DNA of 64,000 nt from Tianweitania populi. GTDB taxonomy: Bacteria; Pseudomonadota; Alphaproteobacteria; Rhizobiales; Rhizobiaceae. The DNA lies in assembly GCF_014652875.1 (NCBI RefSeq), contig NZ_BMZQ01000001.1, positions 124,001 to 188,000 of the forward strand, given 5' to 3'. Every line of letters begins with the position of its first letter. The stretch's first letter is position 1. A program made the translations under genes and the position numbers. Below the pieces are notes generated by a model, which was given only the letters and a program-made list of their open reading frames with translations, did not search any database and was not told the origin of the DNA. This document shows, one piece after another, positions 36,840 through 45,998 of the stretch.

Positions 36840-37849
36840 GGTGCGATGCCTGCCGCAACAGATGAGGGGACGGCTGTCTTCGGATCGCCATCAAGGGCGA
36901 GCGCGATGCCATCTTCGAGTTCGGCAAGGGCGAAGGGCAGGGACAGGATGCTGCCGAAGGAAAGGGCGGCTGCGATCGTTTCGCCGGCAAAGACTTCGCG
37001 GCCTTCGCGATGCGCTTTCAGGATCTTGCGCATGGGAAGCGCGACGAGATCCGGCACCGAATTGAAGGACGACACCCAAACGAGAAGGTCGGCATCGAGC
37101 GCCGACAGGTCTTCCGGCGACAGGGCGGCATAGAAGTTGCCTTTCCCGAGCTGGTCGATCTGCGGCACCGGCTGGAAGCCGAGTTCGGCCAGAAACCGGC
37201 CGCGCGAGTCGTGGCTCGTAAAGCCGCCGGTTTCGCCCGCGAAGTTATAGGCGGCGACGGCGGACTTGCCGGCCCAATCGGGATGACGCGCACGGGACAG
37301 GGCGAATGTGTTTTGCGTTTCGGCAATCAGCCCGTTGGCCAGCGTTTCCTTGCCGACGGCGCGTCCGAGCGTCAGCGTCAGTTCGTTCCAGGGCGTGCCA
37401 TAAGCCGGCTGGTCCGGCGCCTGCATCAGGGTCGGCGCAATCTGCGACAACACGGAATATTCCGCCTGCGAAATGCCCGAACCGATGCCGACGATGAGGT
37501 CAGGCTGCAAGGACGCGACCGTCTCCATCGAGACCTCACCGGAGATCAGCGTGGGCTGTGCATCGCCAAGCTTGGATTTCGCCCAAGGCCAGACGCCGAA
37601 GGGCTGATCGCCGAACCAGTAGCGGGTGGCGACCGGCACGACATCCAGCGCCAGCAGCGTGTCATGCGTGGTGTAGCCGAGCGACACGACGCGCTTGGCC
37701 GGGGCTTTCAGTACGGTTTCGCCGAACGCGTGGGTGAAGCGGATTTCGTCTTGCGCGAAAGCGGGGCGAACAACGGCGCAGGCAGCCATGCCGCCGAGAA
37801 CGGCGCGGCGCGTAACCTTCAACGGCGATACGTTCTTCACAATCGACAC
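36836..37849 (-). CDS. Iron-siderophore ABC transporter substrate-binding protein, Tat leader
   Basis: About 337 residues of the FecB/FhuD type. A twin-arginine leader (TRRAVLGGMAACAVVRPAFA) precedes DEIRFTHAFGETVLKAPAKRVVSLGYTTHDTLLALDVVPVATRYW, a typical siderophore receptor start. GTG 37849 or 37861 is the likely start; an upstream codon at 37972 would put a long non-signal extension before the leader. No TonB receptor is adjacent, so the exact siderophore is open. Confidence 0.82.
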   Translation of the reverse strand: MSIVKNVSPLKVTRRAVLGGMAACAVVRPAFAQDEIRFTHAFGETVLKAPAKRVVSLGYTTHDTLLALDVVPVATRYWFGDQPFGVWPWAKSKLGDAQPTLISGEVSMETVASLQPDLIVGIGSGISQAEYSVLSQIAPTLMQAPDQPAYGTPWNELTLTLGRAVGKETLANGLIAETQNTFALSRARHPDWAGKSAVAAYNFAGETGGFTSHDSRGRFLAELGFQPVPQIDQLGKGNFYAALSPEDLSALDADLLVWVSSFNSVPDLVALPMRKILKAHREGREVFAGETIAAALSFGSILSLPFALAELEDGIALALDGDPKTAVPSSVAAGIAP

Positions 37850-38010
37850 CCTCTGCGGCACCCTGCCTTCGCCGTGCCGAAGAAGAGTAAAGATGTCAAC
37901 ATTTGCTGTGGCTTGAAGCCGCTCGCACCTCTGCGCTGCCGCCGAAATGGTCGTTTGCAGTTGAAAAACCATGCAGCGGCACTTCGCCAGCAGAGTGCCA
38001 GATTGACAAA

Positions 38011-38038
38011 TGTCGAGTGATCTTCGAGAATTGTCGAG
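38011..38038 (+). promoter_or_regulatory. Three helically phased TCGAG repeats before the sugar-alcohol operon
   Basis: TCGAG occurs at 38013-38017, 38024-38028 and 38034-38038, spaced 11 and 10 bp, so one face of the helix carries all three. The first and third read TGTCGAG. GACA-AA-TGTC (38006-38015) overlaps the first. The cluster lies 82 nt before the ABC ATPase start and is a candidate operator for the polyol operon, possibly for the SorC-DhaK protein. Confidence 0.35.
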
Positions 38039-38119
38039 AGGTTAGCCGCAAGCGTGTTTTGTGGCTGGTAGTGGCCGGCGTTTGCTGCATTTGTGGGCGT
38101 CGGCGAGGAGGCGAGTTTG

Positions 38120-39595
38120 GTGTCACTGCTGAAGGTCGAGGGATTGCGTAAATCCTTTGGTGGTGTCCACGCCTTGAAGAACGGCCAGTTCGAACTGGCG
38201 GCCGGTTCGGTCCACGCGCTGTGCGGCGGCAACGGCGCCGGCAAATCCACCTTCCTGTCGATCCTCATGGGCATTCATCGCCGCGACGGCGGCAAGATCT
38301 GGCGCAATGGCGAGCTGGTGGAGTTCTCCAGCCCCGCCGAAGCGCTGGCATCCGGCATCGCCATCATCGAGCAGGAACTGAGCCCGATCCCCTTCATGAC
38401 GGTGGCCGAGAACATCTATCTCGGCCGTGAACCGCTGAAGCGCTTCGGCGGCATCGATTTCCGCGCCATGAACAGTGCCGCGCAAAAGCTGCTCGACGAT
38501 CTCGAATTCGACATCCGCGCCGACCAGCAGATGGCGAGCCTGTCGGTGGCCAAAATGCAGCTGGTGGAGATCGCCAAGGCGCTGTCCCATGATGCCGAAG
38601 TCATCTTCATGGACGAGCCGACCTCGGCGATCGGCGAGCGCGAAGCCCAGCATCTGTTTGCTGCCATCGAAACGCTGAAGGCGCTGGGGCGCGGCATCGT
38701 TTACGTGTCGCACCGCCTGTCGGAAATCTTCCAGATCGCCGACGCCTATACCGTGTTCCGCGATGGAGCTTACGTGTCGAGCGGCAATCTCGCCGATGTG
38801 GATCGCCCGGCGCTGATCGGCATGATCGTCGGCCGCGAGCTGGGCGAAGAATATATCAAGACCAACGAGCCGACCGCCGAGATCGGCCTGGAAGTCCAGC
38901 AACTCCAAAGCCCGGCCAAGATCGCGGACATCTCGTTCCAGGTCCGCAAGGGCGAGATCTTCGGCATTTACGGTTTGATGGGCTCGGGCCGCACCGAAAT
39001 CTTCGACAGCCTTTTCGGCCTCGATCCCCATTCCACCGGCCGCATCCTGCTGGACGGCACGGCGGTGAAGATCGGCCAGCCGTCGGATGCGATGGCTGAA
39101 GGCATCGCGCTCGTCACCGAGGACCGCAAGAAGACCGGCCTCAACCTCACGGACTCGGTGCGCGGCAATATCGGCCTCGCCAGCCTGCCCGAAATGAGCC
39201 CGTCCTTCGTCATGCGCCGGCGCGAAGAAGCGGCTGCGGCCAAGGCGATGATCGAGCGCTTCCACATCAAGGCCGCACGCGACACGATGGCGGTGTCCGG
39301 CCTGTCGGGCGGCAATCAGCAGAAGGTGGTGCTCGGCAAGTGGTTTTTGCGCAATCCGCGCGTGCTGCTGCTCGATGAACCGACGCGCGGCGTCGATGTT
39401 GGCGCGAAGCGCGAAATCTACCGCATCATCTGCGATTACGCGGCGGCTGGCGGCACGGTTGTGATGATCTCGTCGGAAATCGACGAAGTGCTGGGCATGT
39501 CCGACCGCGTCATGGTGATGCGCGGCGGCCGCTCGGCCGGCATTCTGGAACGCACCGAGGCCAACGCGCAATCCCTCGTGCATCTTTCGACCTGA
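38120..39595 (+). CDS. Sugar ABC transporter ATP-binding protein (RbsA/MglA type)
   Basis: About 491 residues with two fused ATPase domains, as in ribose/galactose importers. The first has GGNGAGKST and LSVAKMQLVEIAKAL. The second has LMGSGRTE, SGGNQQKVVLGKWFL and VLLLDEPTRGVDVGAKREIY. GTG 38120 is preferred because GAGGAGG (38105-38111) lies 8 nt before it; TTG 38117 is possible. It is first in a polyol import and catabolic operon. Confidence 0.88.
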   Translation: MSLLKVEGLRKSFGGVHALKNGQFELAAGSVHALCGGNGAGKSTFLSILMGIHRRDGGKIWRNGELVEFSSPAEALASGIAIIEQELSPIPFMTVAENIYLGREPLKRFGGIDFRAMNSAAQKLLDDLEFDIRADQQMASLSVAKMQLVEIAKALSHDAEVIFMDEPTSAIGEREAQHLFAAIETLKALGRGIVYVSHRLSEIFQIADAYTVFRDGAYVSSGNLADVDRPALIGMIVGRELGEEYIKTNEPTAEIGLEVQQLQSPAKIADISFQVRKGEIFGIYGLMGSGRTEIFDSLFGLDPHSTGRILLDGTAVKIGQPSDAMAEGIALVTEDRKKTGLNLTDSVRGNIGLASLPEMSPSFVMRRREEAAAAKAMIERFHIKAARDTMAVSGLSGGNQQKVVLGKWFLRNPRVLLLDEPTRGVDVGAKREIYRIICDYAAAGGTVVMISSEIDEVLGMSDRVMVMRGGRSAGILERTEANAQSLVHLST

Positions 39596-39632
39596 CGACT
39601 TGCGGTCCACGCGACGCAATGGGGAACTTTTA

Positions 39633-40637
39633 ATGTCCGATGTGAATGGTAAGCCTGCGGAAGGCCTGATGGGATCCGAACGCCGTCGTTTGCTGATTCA
39701 GGAATACGGCATCTTCATCGCCTTCCTGATCCTGGTGGTGGTTCTGTCGGTTTCGAACCCGTACTTCCTGACGGCCGGCAACATTTCCAACGTGCTGCTG
39801 CAGACCTCGATCAACGGCGTCTTGGCCATCGGCATGACCTTCGTGATCCTGACGCGCGGCATCGACCTGTCCGTTGGCTCTGTTGTGGCACTCGCCGGCA
39901 TCGTCAGCGCGAGCTTCGCGACGACTTCGGCTACTGCGGCCGTATCCGGCGCGCCCTATCCGGTGTTCGTGCCGATCGCGGTGGGTCTGGCAGTGGGCGT
40001 GGCCTGCGGCGGCGTGGTGGGTGCGATCGTGTCGCGCTTTGCGGTGCCTGCCTTCGTGGCGACCCTCGGCATGCTGTCGGCCGCCCGTGGCCTCACGCTG
40101 ATCTACGGCAACGGCCGTCCGGTGCCCGCACTGGTTCCGGAATTCCGCTGGATCGGCACCGGCAACATCCTCGGCATTCCGCTGCCCGTGGTGATCCTGG
40201 CGATCGTCTTCGCCGTATCCTGGTGGGTGCTCACCCGCACGCGCTTTGGCCGTTACATCTATGCCGTTGGCGGCAATCCGCATGCGGCCAAGACCTCCGG
40301 CATCAACGTCACGCGCATCCGCTTTTCCGTTTACGTGATCTCGGGCGCGCTGGCTGGTCTCGCCGGCATGATCCTGTCGGCCCGTACCGGTTCGGCGCTG
40401 CCGCAGGCCGGCATCGCTTATGAGCTCGATGCCATCGCAGCCGTGGTGATCGGCGGCACCAGCCTTGCCGGCGGCGTCGGCCGCGTCACCGGCACTTTGA
40501 TCGGCGCGCTGATTATCGGCGTCATGAACAACGGCCTCGATCTCATGGGTATCCAGTCCTACTACCAGCAGATCCTCAAGGGTGCGCTGATCGTGGGTGC
40601 CGTGATGCTCGACCAGAAACGCAATCAGGACGCCTGA
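39633..40637 (+). CDS. Sugar ABC transporter permease (RbsC type)
   Basis: A 334-residue membrane permease. NVLLQTSINGVLAIGMTFVILTRGIDLSVGSVVALAG and AVVIGGTSLAGGVGRVTGTLIGALIIGVMNNGLDLMGI are diagnostic RbsC blocks. ATG 39633 follows GGGGAAC. It partners the preceding ATPase and following receptor. Confidence 0.92.
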   Translation: MSDVNGKPAEGLMGSERRRLLIQEYGIFIAFLILVVVLSVSNPYFLTAGNISNVLLQTSINGVLAIGMTFVILTRGIDLSVGSVVALAGIVSASFATTSATAAVSGAPYPVFVPIAVGLAVGVACGGVVGAIVSRFAVPAFVATLGMLSAARGLTLIYGNGRPVPALVPEFRWIGTGNILGIPLPVVILAIVFAVSWWVLTRTRFGRYIYAVGGNPHAAKTSGINVTRIRFSVYVISGALAGLAGMILSARTGSALPQAGIAYELDAIAAVVIGGTSLAGGVGRVTGTLIGALIIGVMNNGLDLMGIQSYYQQILKGALIVGAVMLDQKRNQDA

Positions 40638-40661
40638 TCGCGGGGAACTGCCAAACGAAAT

Positions 40662-40679
40662 CGGGCCAATTCCGGCCCG
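40662..40679 (+). other. GC-rich hairpin before the sugar receptor gene
   Basis: CGGGCC (40662-40667) pairs with GGCCCG (40674-40679) over an AATTCC loop, in the 70-nt gap between permease and receptor genes. With the longer hairpin after the receptor gene it could protect a processed receptor mRNA. Confidence 0.4.
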
Positions 40680-40707
40680 CCCAAACGCTCCTAGGGAGGA
40701 ACTACCT

Positions 40708-41697
40708 ATGAAAAAGTTGTTGCTGACGCTTGCCATGGGCACGTCGCTGCTCGCCTCGCCGGTCATGGCGCAGGAAAAGCTGAAGATCGGCGCGACCGTT
40801 TACGGTCTCAATGCCGAGTTCATGCAGATCTGGACGTCCGCTTTGCAGCAGCACCCTGCCGTGAAGGCAGGCGAAGTCGAGGTCACGATCTTCGACGGTC
40901 GTTATGATGCGCTGGTCCAACAGGAACAGTTCAACACGATGATCACGCAGAAGTATGATGCGATCTTGATCGTGCCGATGGACGTCGAAGCCGCTGCTGC
41001 TCCGGTTCAGGCTGCCGTCGATGCCGGCATTCCGGTTGTCGGCTCCAACGCCCGCGTCAACTCCGAAGTGCTCACCGCCTATGTCGGGTCCAACGACGTG
41101 GAAGCCGGCGAGCTGGAAGCCAAGGCCGTCCTCGACAAGATGGGCTGCAAGGGCAATGTCGTGATCCTCGAAGGCCCGATCGGCCAGTCCGGCCAGATCC
41201 AGCGCCTCGAAGGCAACCAGAAGGCGCTTGCCGCTTGCCCGGACGTCAAGGTTCTCGAGCAGCAGACCGGCAACTGGTCGCGCGCTGAAGCCCAGACCCT
41301 GATGGAAAACTGGCTGACCTCGCATCCCGGCCAGATCAACGGCGTCATCGGCCAGAACGATGAAATGGCGCTCGGCGCGATCGAAGCCATCAAGGCTGCG
41401 AACCTCAAGGTCGAAGACTTCGCGATTGCCGGCGTCGACGGCGTGACCGACGCGATCAACGCGGTGAAGGAAGGCCAGATGGCCTCCATCCTGCAGGACG
41501 CGAACGCGCAGGCTCAAGGCGCCCTCGACATCGCCATCAAGGCTGTGAAGAAGGATTACGAGCCGCAGTCCGAAATCTGGAAGCAATATCCCCAGATGGA
41601 ATGGAAGGACGGCACCGGCAAGGACTACCTCGTTCCCTGGACCCCGGTAACCACCGAAAACGCTGACAAGCTGCTCGAAGCCCGCAGCAAGCTCTAA
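40708..41697 (+). CDS. Sugar ABC transporter substrate-binding protein (RbsB/type 4 periplasmic)
   Basis: A 329-residue receptor with a 21-residue signal peptide (ending PVMAQ). The mature start KLKIGATVYGLNAEFMQIW, the hinge IVPMDVEAAAAPVQAAVDAGIPVVGSNARVN and GVIGQNDEMALGAIEAIKAA are of the ribose/polyol group. AGGGAGG stands upstream. Context (SDR, DhaKL, zinc dehydrogenase, RpiB) predicts a four-carbon polyol or related ligand. Confidence 0.9.
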   Translation: MKKLLLTLAMGTSLLASPVMAQEKLKIGATVYGLNAEFMQIWTSALQQHPAVKAGEVEVTIFDGRYDALVQQEQFNTMITQKYDAILIVPMDVEAAAAPVQAAVDAGIPVVGSNARVNSEVLTAYVGSNDVEAGELEAKAVLDKMGCKGNVVILEGPIGQSGQIQRLEGNQKALAACPDVKVLEQQTGNWSRAEAQTLMENWLTSHPGQINGVIGQNDEMALGAIEAIKAANLKVEDFAIAGVDGVTDAINAVKEGQMASILQDANAQAQGALDIAIKAVKKDYEPQSEIWKQYPQMEWKDGTGKDYLVPWTPVTTENADKLLEARSKL

Positions 41698-41707
41698 GCC
41701 GAAACTA

Positions 41708-41737
41708 GGAGCGGCCTCGCCCTCTCGAGGCCGCTCC
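41708..41737 (+). terminator. Strong 12-bp hairpin after the sugar receptor gene
   Basis: GGAGCGGCCTCG (41708-41719) and CGAGGCCGCTCC (41726-41737) pair perfectly across a 6-nt loop, 10 nt after the receptor stop, followed by a moderately T-rich run. It could act as a partial terminator or 3' stabiliser that sets the importer:enzyme ratio, because the enzyme genes continue 34 nt downstream. Confidence 0.7.
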
Positions 41738-41770
41738 AATCTCTTCTGTATTCTGCCAAGGACCAAGCGC

Positions 41771-42544
41771 ATGAGCGACGTCGCCCCCACAATCGACCTC
41801 AATTTCCCGCTGACGGATCGCGTGGCGCTGGTCACGGGTGCTGGTTCCGGCATCGGCGCGGCGATTGCGTCGGCGCTGGCCGCCAAGGGTGCGCGGGTGG
41901 CCTTGCTCGACCTCAATGAAGCCGCGGCGCAAAGCCAGGCCGATACACTCGGCGGGGAGGCCAAGGCGTTCCGCTGCGATGTGTCCGACCCTGCTTCCGT
42001 CCAATCAGCCGTTCAGGCCGTGGTCGACGCCTTCGGGCAGATCGACATTGCGGTCAACAGTGCCGGCATCGTCGCACTCGCGCCTGCCGAAGAGCTGTCG
42101 CTCGACGCCTGGGACAAGACCATCGCGATCAATCTGAAGGGCACGTTCCTTCTGTCTCAGGCTGTCGGGCGCGCCATGATCGCCGCTGGCACCAAGGGCC
42201 GCATCATCAATCTCGCATCGCAGGCCGGCACGGTCGCGATCGACGAGCATGTCGCGTATTGCGCATCCAAGTTCGGCGTCATCGGCCTGTCCAAGACGCT
42301 CGCCGCCGAATGGGGCAAGCACGGCATCACCGTCAACACCATTTCGCCGACCATCGTTCTAACCGAACTCGGCAAGCAGGCCTGGGGCGGCCAGAAGGGC
42401 GAAGACGCCAAGAAGCGCATTCCCGCCGGCCGCTTTGCTTTCCCGGAAGAAATCGCAGCCGCAGCCGTGTTTCTGGCTTCCGACGGCGCCCAGATGATCA
42501 ACGGCGCCGATCTCCTGATCGATGGCGGCTACACCATCATCTGA
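41771..42544 (+). CDS. SDR-family polyol dehydrogenase (GolD / D-threitol dehydrogenase-like)
   Basis: A 257-residue short-chain dehydrogenase. It has TGAGSGIG, NSAG, catalytic Ser in NLASQAG and YCASK (Tyr-Lys), and a C-terminal DGGYTII. The VDEHVAYCASKFGVIGLSKTLAAEWGKHGITVNTISPT and VLTELGKQAW blocks resemble, from memory, GolD and DthD, which oxidise D-threitol to D-erythrulose. Neighbouring kinase and isomerase genes supply the next two steps. Another polyol substrate is possible. Confidence 0.8.
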   Translation: MSDVAPTIDLNFPLTDRVALVTGAGSGIGAAIASALAAKGARVALLDLNEAAAQSQADTLGGEAKAFRCDVSDPASVQSAVQAVVDAFGQIDIAVNSAGIVALAPAEELSLDAWDKTIAINLKGTFLLSQAVGRAMIAAGTKGRIINLASQAGTVAIDEHVAYCASKFGVIGLSKTLAAEWGKHGITVNTISPTIVLTELGKQAWGGQKGEDAKKRIPAGRFAFPEEIAAAAVFLASDGAQMINGADLLIDGGYTII

Positions 42545-42589
42545 TCCGCATTCCCCACAGCACAGATTTCTATCGCGTCGGAGTTCATC

Positions 42590-43585
42590 ATGCAGCGTTT
42601 CATCAACAATCCCGATGATGTGGCCGACGACAGCGTTCGCGGCTTCGTAAAGGCGCACAAGGACCTGGTTCGCCTGTCGGACAAGAACCGTCGCGTCGTG
42701 GTTTCGACCGCAGCCCCGGTCAAGGGCAAGGTCGGCGTGATCACCGGCGGCGGCTCCGGCCATGAGCCGGCCTTTGTCGGTTATACCGGCCGCAACATGC
42801 TGGACGCCGTTGCTATCGGCGAACTGTTCTCGTCGCCGACCGCCAAGAGCTTCCATGAAGCGATCAAGGAAGCCGATGGCGGCGCGGGCGTGATCTGCTT
42901 GTATGGCAACTATGCCGGCGACAACATGAATGTGAAGATGGCGGCCAAGCTCGCCGCCAAGGACGGCATCGAAGTCGCGACAGTGGTTGCTAATGACGAC
43001 GTGTGCTCGGCCGGGCCGGAAGAGCGCGACCGCCGCCGTGGCGTGGCCGGCGAGATCTTCCTGTGGAAGATCGGCGGCGCCAAGGCAGCCTCGGGTGCCA
43101 GCCTCGAAGAAGTCCGCGTGACCTCGCAGAAGACCATCGACAATTGCCGCTCCATCGGCGTCGGCCTCGGTCCCTGCACGCTGCCGGCCGTCGGCCATCC
43201 GAACTTCACCATCGAGCCCGGCACGATGGAAGTCGGCATCGGCCATCATGGCGAACCCGGCATCCGTGTCGAGCCGTTGAAGACAGCCGCCGAAGTTGCC
43301 CGCGACATGTGCCAGATCGTGCTCGACGACCACAATCTGGCCGAAGGCACCGAAGTGGCCGTGCTCGTATCGGGTCTCGGCGCAACGCCGTTGAACGAGC
43401 TTTACATCCTCAACGACACGGTGGAAGCCGAGATCACCGCACGCGGTCTCACCATCTACCGCACCTTTATCGGCAACTACTTCACCTCGCTCGAAATGGT
43501 CGGCGCGAGCTTGACGGTTCTGGCCTTGGACGAGGAGCTGAAAAGTCTCCTCGATGCCGACGCCAGCTGCCCGGCCATGCTCTGA
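42590..43585 (+). CDS. dhaK: Dihydroxyacetone kinase family subunit DhaK
   Basis: A 331-residue ketose-binding subunit. The covalent substrate histidine is H220 in GIGHHGEPG, with H58 in GGGSGHEP and D111 in NYAGDNMN, matching His218, His56 and Asp109 of E. coli DhaK. It needs DhaL, encoded next, for ATP binding. No DhaM phosphocarrier lies in the window, so the pair may use ATP directly, as the erythrulose kinases do. The likely substrate is erythrulose or dihydroxyacetone. Confidence 0.92.
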   Translation: MQRFINNPDDVADDSVRGFVKAHKDLVRLSDKNRRVVVSTAAPVKGKVGVITGGGSGHEPAFVGYTGRNMLDAVAIGELFSSPTAKSFHEAIKEADGGAGVICLYGNYAGDNMNVKMAAKLAAKDGIEVATVVANDDVCSAGPEERDRRRGVAGEIFLWKIGGAKAASGASLEEVRVTSQKTIDNCRSIGVGLGPCTLPAVGHPNFTIEPGTMEVGIGHHGEPGIRVEPLKTAAEVARDMCQIVLDDHNLAEGTEVAVLVSGLGATPLNELYILNDTVEAEITARGLTIYRTFIGNYFTSLEMVGASLTVLALDEELKSLLDADASCPAML

Positions 43586-43602
43586 GATCAGGAAACGAAA
43601 AC

Positions 43603-44253
43603 ATGCAGAGCTTCAGCAATTCCGCTTCCGGTGCCATCGTTTTGAGCATGGCAGACCGCATCGTCGAAAACCGCGCCTATCTCAGCGAGATCGACGGCAA
43701 GATCGGTGACGGCGACCACGGCGTGAACATGGCCAAGGGTTTCGGCATGGCCGCCGATCGCTTGAAGGACGGCAATGCCGGCTTAGGCGAAGCCATGAAC
43801 ACGTTGGGCGACGTTCTGATGAGCGAGATCGGCGGCTCCATGGGTCCGCTTTATGGCATGATGTTCACCGAGTTCTCGGAAGTCATCGAAGGCAAAGAGC
43901 AGATCGATCCCGCCACCTTCTCCGCCATGCTGCACAAGGGCTTAGCTGGCATCCAGGAGGTCGGCTCGGCCAAGGTCGGCGACAAGACGCTGCTCGACAC
44001 CTTCGTGCCGGCACTCGAAGCCTTCGATGCCGCCACTGCCGACGGCAAATCCTTCGGCGAAGCGCTCGACGCATTTTCCGCTGCTGCCGAGAAGGGCAGG
44101 GACTCCACGGTCGACATGGTTGCTAAAATTGGCCGCGCCAGCCGCTTGGGCGAACGCTCGCGCGGTGTGCTTGATGCCGGTGCGACCTCCTGCGCCATCA
44201 TCCTGACGACCTTGGCCGAGGGTGCCAAGGAGCGTCTCGCCGAACCAGCCTGA
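43603..44253 (+). CDS. dhaL: Dihydroxyacetone kinase family subunit DhaL
   Basis: A 216-residue nucleotide-binding subunit. [19 protein letters not shown] carries the three Mg-binding aspartates (D31, D36, D38), GGSMGPLYG binds phosphate, and DAGATSC is the late motif. AGGAAA precedes the ATG. It starts 17 nt after dhaK and should form the kinase with it. Confidence 0.92.
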   Translation: MQSFSNSASGAIVLSMADRIVENRAYLSEIDGKIGDGDHGVNMAKGFGMAADRLKDGNAGLGEAMNTLGDVLMSEIGGSMGPLYGMMFTEFSEVIEGKEQIDPATFSAMLHKGLAGIQEVGSAKVGDKTLLDTFVPALEAFDAATADGKSFGEALDAFSAAAEKGRDSTVDMVAKIGRASRLGERSRGVLDAGATSCAIILTTLAEGAKERLAEPA

Positions 44254-44270
44254 GCCAACGCTTTCTTGCC

Positions 44271-44299
44271 TGCCGGTTCTTCCGAAAGAAGGGCCGGCA
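44271..44299 (+). terminator. Hairpin after dhaL
   Basis: TGCCGG (44271-44276) pairs with CCGGCA (44294-44299) and TTCTT (44277-44281) with AAGAA (44286-44290), with a CCGA loop and a GGG bulge. It lies 17 nt after the dhaL stop in a 148-nt gap, so it may end the first transcript, with readthrough or a new promoter serving the dehydrogenase gene. Confidence 0.5.
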
Positions 44300-44401
44300 T
44301 CTTACATAGATACCAGCAGGATCTCCGCCACTGCGGCAACCGCCTTCGGCAGACCTCCTTATCTTCCAGATGCGAGACCAAGGGGTCTCACCGGAGCTTC
44401 C

Positions 44402-45448
44402 ATGACTGAAACCCGCTCTCTCGTTCTTGAACGCAAAGGCGAGCTTGCGCTGCGCGAGATCGACCTGCCGACGCAAGTCGGCCCGAATGACGTGAAGATC
44501 GCAATCCACACCGTCGGCGTCTGCGGTTCCGACGTTCATTACTACACCCACGGCAAGATCGGACCTTTCGTCGTCAACGCGCCGATGGTGCTCGGCCATG
44601 AAGCTGCCGGTACGGTCGTGGAAGTCGGTTCGAACGTCACCAACCTCAAGGCTGGCGACCGCGTTTGCATGGAGCCGGGCATTCCGGACAGCAATTCCCG
44701 TGCCTCGCGCCTCGGACTTTATAATGTCGATCCGGCCGTTCAGTTCTGGGCGACGCCGCCGGTTCATGGCGTGCTGACCTCGCAGGTCGTGCATCCCGCG
44801 TCCTACACCTTCAAACTGCCGGACAACGTGTCCTTCGCCGAAGGCGCGATGATCGAGCCCTTTGCCGTTGGCCTCCAGGCCGCGCAGAAGGCAAAGATCG
44901 CGCCCGGTGATGTCGGCGTGGTGATCGGTGCCGGCCCGATCGGCATCATGATCGCGCTGGCGGCGCTGGCCGGCGGTTGCGCCACCGTGGTGATCGCCGA
45001 TCTGTCGGCCGAGAAGCTGGCGATTGCCGGCCAGTACCCGGGCATCGTGCCGGTCGACATCCGCTCGCAAAGCGTCAAGGAAGTCGTCGACAAGCTGACC
45101 GAGGGCTGGGGCGCCGATGTCGTGTTCGAGGCCAGCGGTTCGGCCAAGGCATGGTCGACTTTGCTTGAGCTGCCGCGCCCGAGCGGCTGCGTCGTCGTCG
45201 TCGGCCTGCCGGTCGAACCCACCCCGGTCGACTGGTCGCTGGCTTCCACGAAGGAAGTGCGCTTTGAGACGGTGTTCCGCTACGCCCACCAGTATCCGCG
45301 CGCCATCCAGATGCTCGGTTCTGGCAAGGTCGACCTGAAGCCGCTGATTTCCGACACCTACACCTTCGACAAGTCGGTTGAAGCTTTCGACCGTGCTGCC
45401 GAAGGGCGCCCAACCGACGTCAAGATCCAGATCACGATGCCCTCCTGA
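44402..45448 (+). CDS. Zinc-dependent polyol dehydrogenase (MDR family, xylitol/sorbitol/threitol type)
   Basis: A 348-residue medium-chain dehydrogenase. Catalytic zinc ligands are in [11 protein letters not shown] and GHEAAG, with an acidic ligand in [10 protein letters not shown]. The cofactor motif is [14 protein letters not shown] followed by VIADLS, whose acidic residue favours NAD. The four cysteines of the structural zinc are absent, as in several bacterial xylitol dehydrogenases. CGGAG stands upstream. It probably oxidises a second polyol or stereoisomer, for example erythritol or L-threitol, to the ketose used by DhaKL. Confidence 0.85.
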   Translation: MTETRSLVLERKGELALREIDLPTQVGPNDVKIAIHTVGVCGSDVHYYTHGKIGPFVVNAPMVLGHEAAGTVVEVGSNVTNLKAGDRVCMEPGIPDSNSRASRLGLYNVDPAVQFWATPPVHGVLTSQVVHPASYTFKLPDNVSFAEGAMIEPFAVGLQAAQKAKIAPGDVGVVIGAGPIGIMIALAALAGGCATVVIADLSAEKLAIAGQYPGIVPVDIRSQSVKEVVDKLTEGWGADVVFEASGSAKAWSTLLELPRPSGCVVVVGLPVEPTPVDWSLASTKEVRFETVFRYAHQYPRAIQMLGSGKVDLKPLISDTYTFDKSVEAFDRAAEGRPTDVKIQITMPS

Positions 45449-45478
45449 GTGGCATCGTTCAATCGACGGAGAAAACCC

Positions 45479-45946
45479 ATGAAGATCGCAATTGCCGGCG
45501 ACAGCGCCGGCGCTCCCCTCGCCAAGGCTTTGGCCGAACATCTGTCCGCCCGTGACGGTCTGGAAGTCTCGGAACTGAGCACGCCGCCGGCCGGCTCCAG
45601 CGAGCTTTACGCCAACCTCTCGGAGCGTGTCGCCAGCGGCATCCTCGACGGTACCTATGACCGCGCGATTCTTTGCTGCGGCACCGGCATCGGCGTGGCG
45701 CTGTCGGCCAACAAGGTTCCCGGCATCCGCGCCGCCCAGACTCACGATGCTTATTCAGCGGAAAAGGCAGCGTCGTCCAACAATGCGCAGATCATCACCA
45801 TGGGTGCGCGCGTGATCGGGGCCGAGCTCGCGAAGACCGTCGCCGACGCTTACCTCGCATCAGACTTCGATCCGAACGGTCGCTCAGCGGACAACGTCAA
45901 GGCGATCGACGCGCTCGATGCAAAATACCACGGCAGCGCGGCTTAA
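45479..45946 (+). CDS. rpiB: RpiB/LacA/LacB-family sugar-phosphate isomerase
   Basis: A 155-residue isomerase. The catalytic loop [23 protein letters not shown] and the early [10 protein letters not shown] block mark the RpiB family. Known relatives include EryI and DerI, which convert erythrulose 4-phosphate to erythrose 4-phosphate. Placed after DhaKL, that reaction fits better than ribose-5-phosphate isomerisation. CGGAGA precedes the ATG. It is the last plus-strand gene, convergent with the second dhaL. Confidence 0.87.
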   Translation: MKIAIAGDSAGAPLAKALAEHLSARDGLEVSELSTPPAGSSELYANLSERVASGILDGTYDRAILCCGTGIGVALSANKVPGIRAAQTHDAYSAEKAASSNNAQIITMGARVIGAELAKTVADAYLASDFDPNGRSADNVKAIDALDAKYHGSAA

Positions 45947-45957
45947 AGCACGCGTTT

Positions 45958-45986
45958 TGCGCTGCGACTTGGGCAAGTCGTGCGCA
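45958..45986. terminator. Hairpin between convergent rpiB-like and second dhaL genes
   Basis: TGCGC (45958-45962) pairs with GCGCA (45982-45986) and CGACTT (45965-45970) with AAGTCG (45975-45980) over a GGGC loop. It fills the 52-nt convergent gap. There is no U-tract on either strand; possible bidirectional terminator. Confidence 0.45.
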
Positions 45987-45998
45987 GAATTGAGCCTT

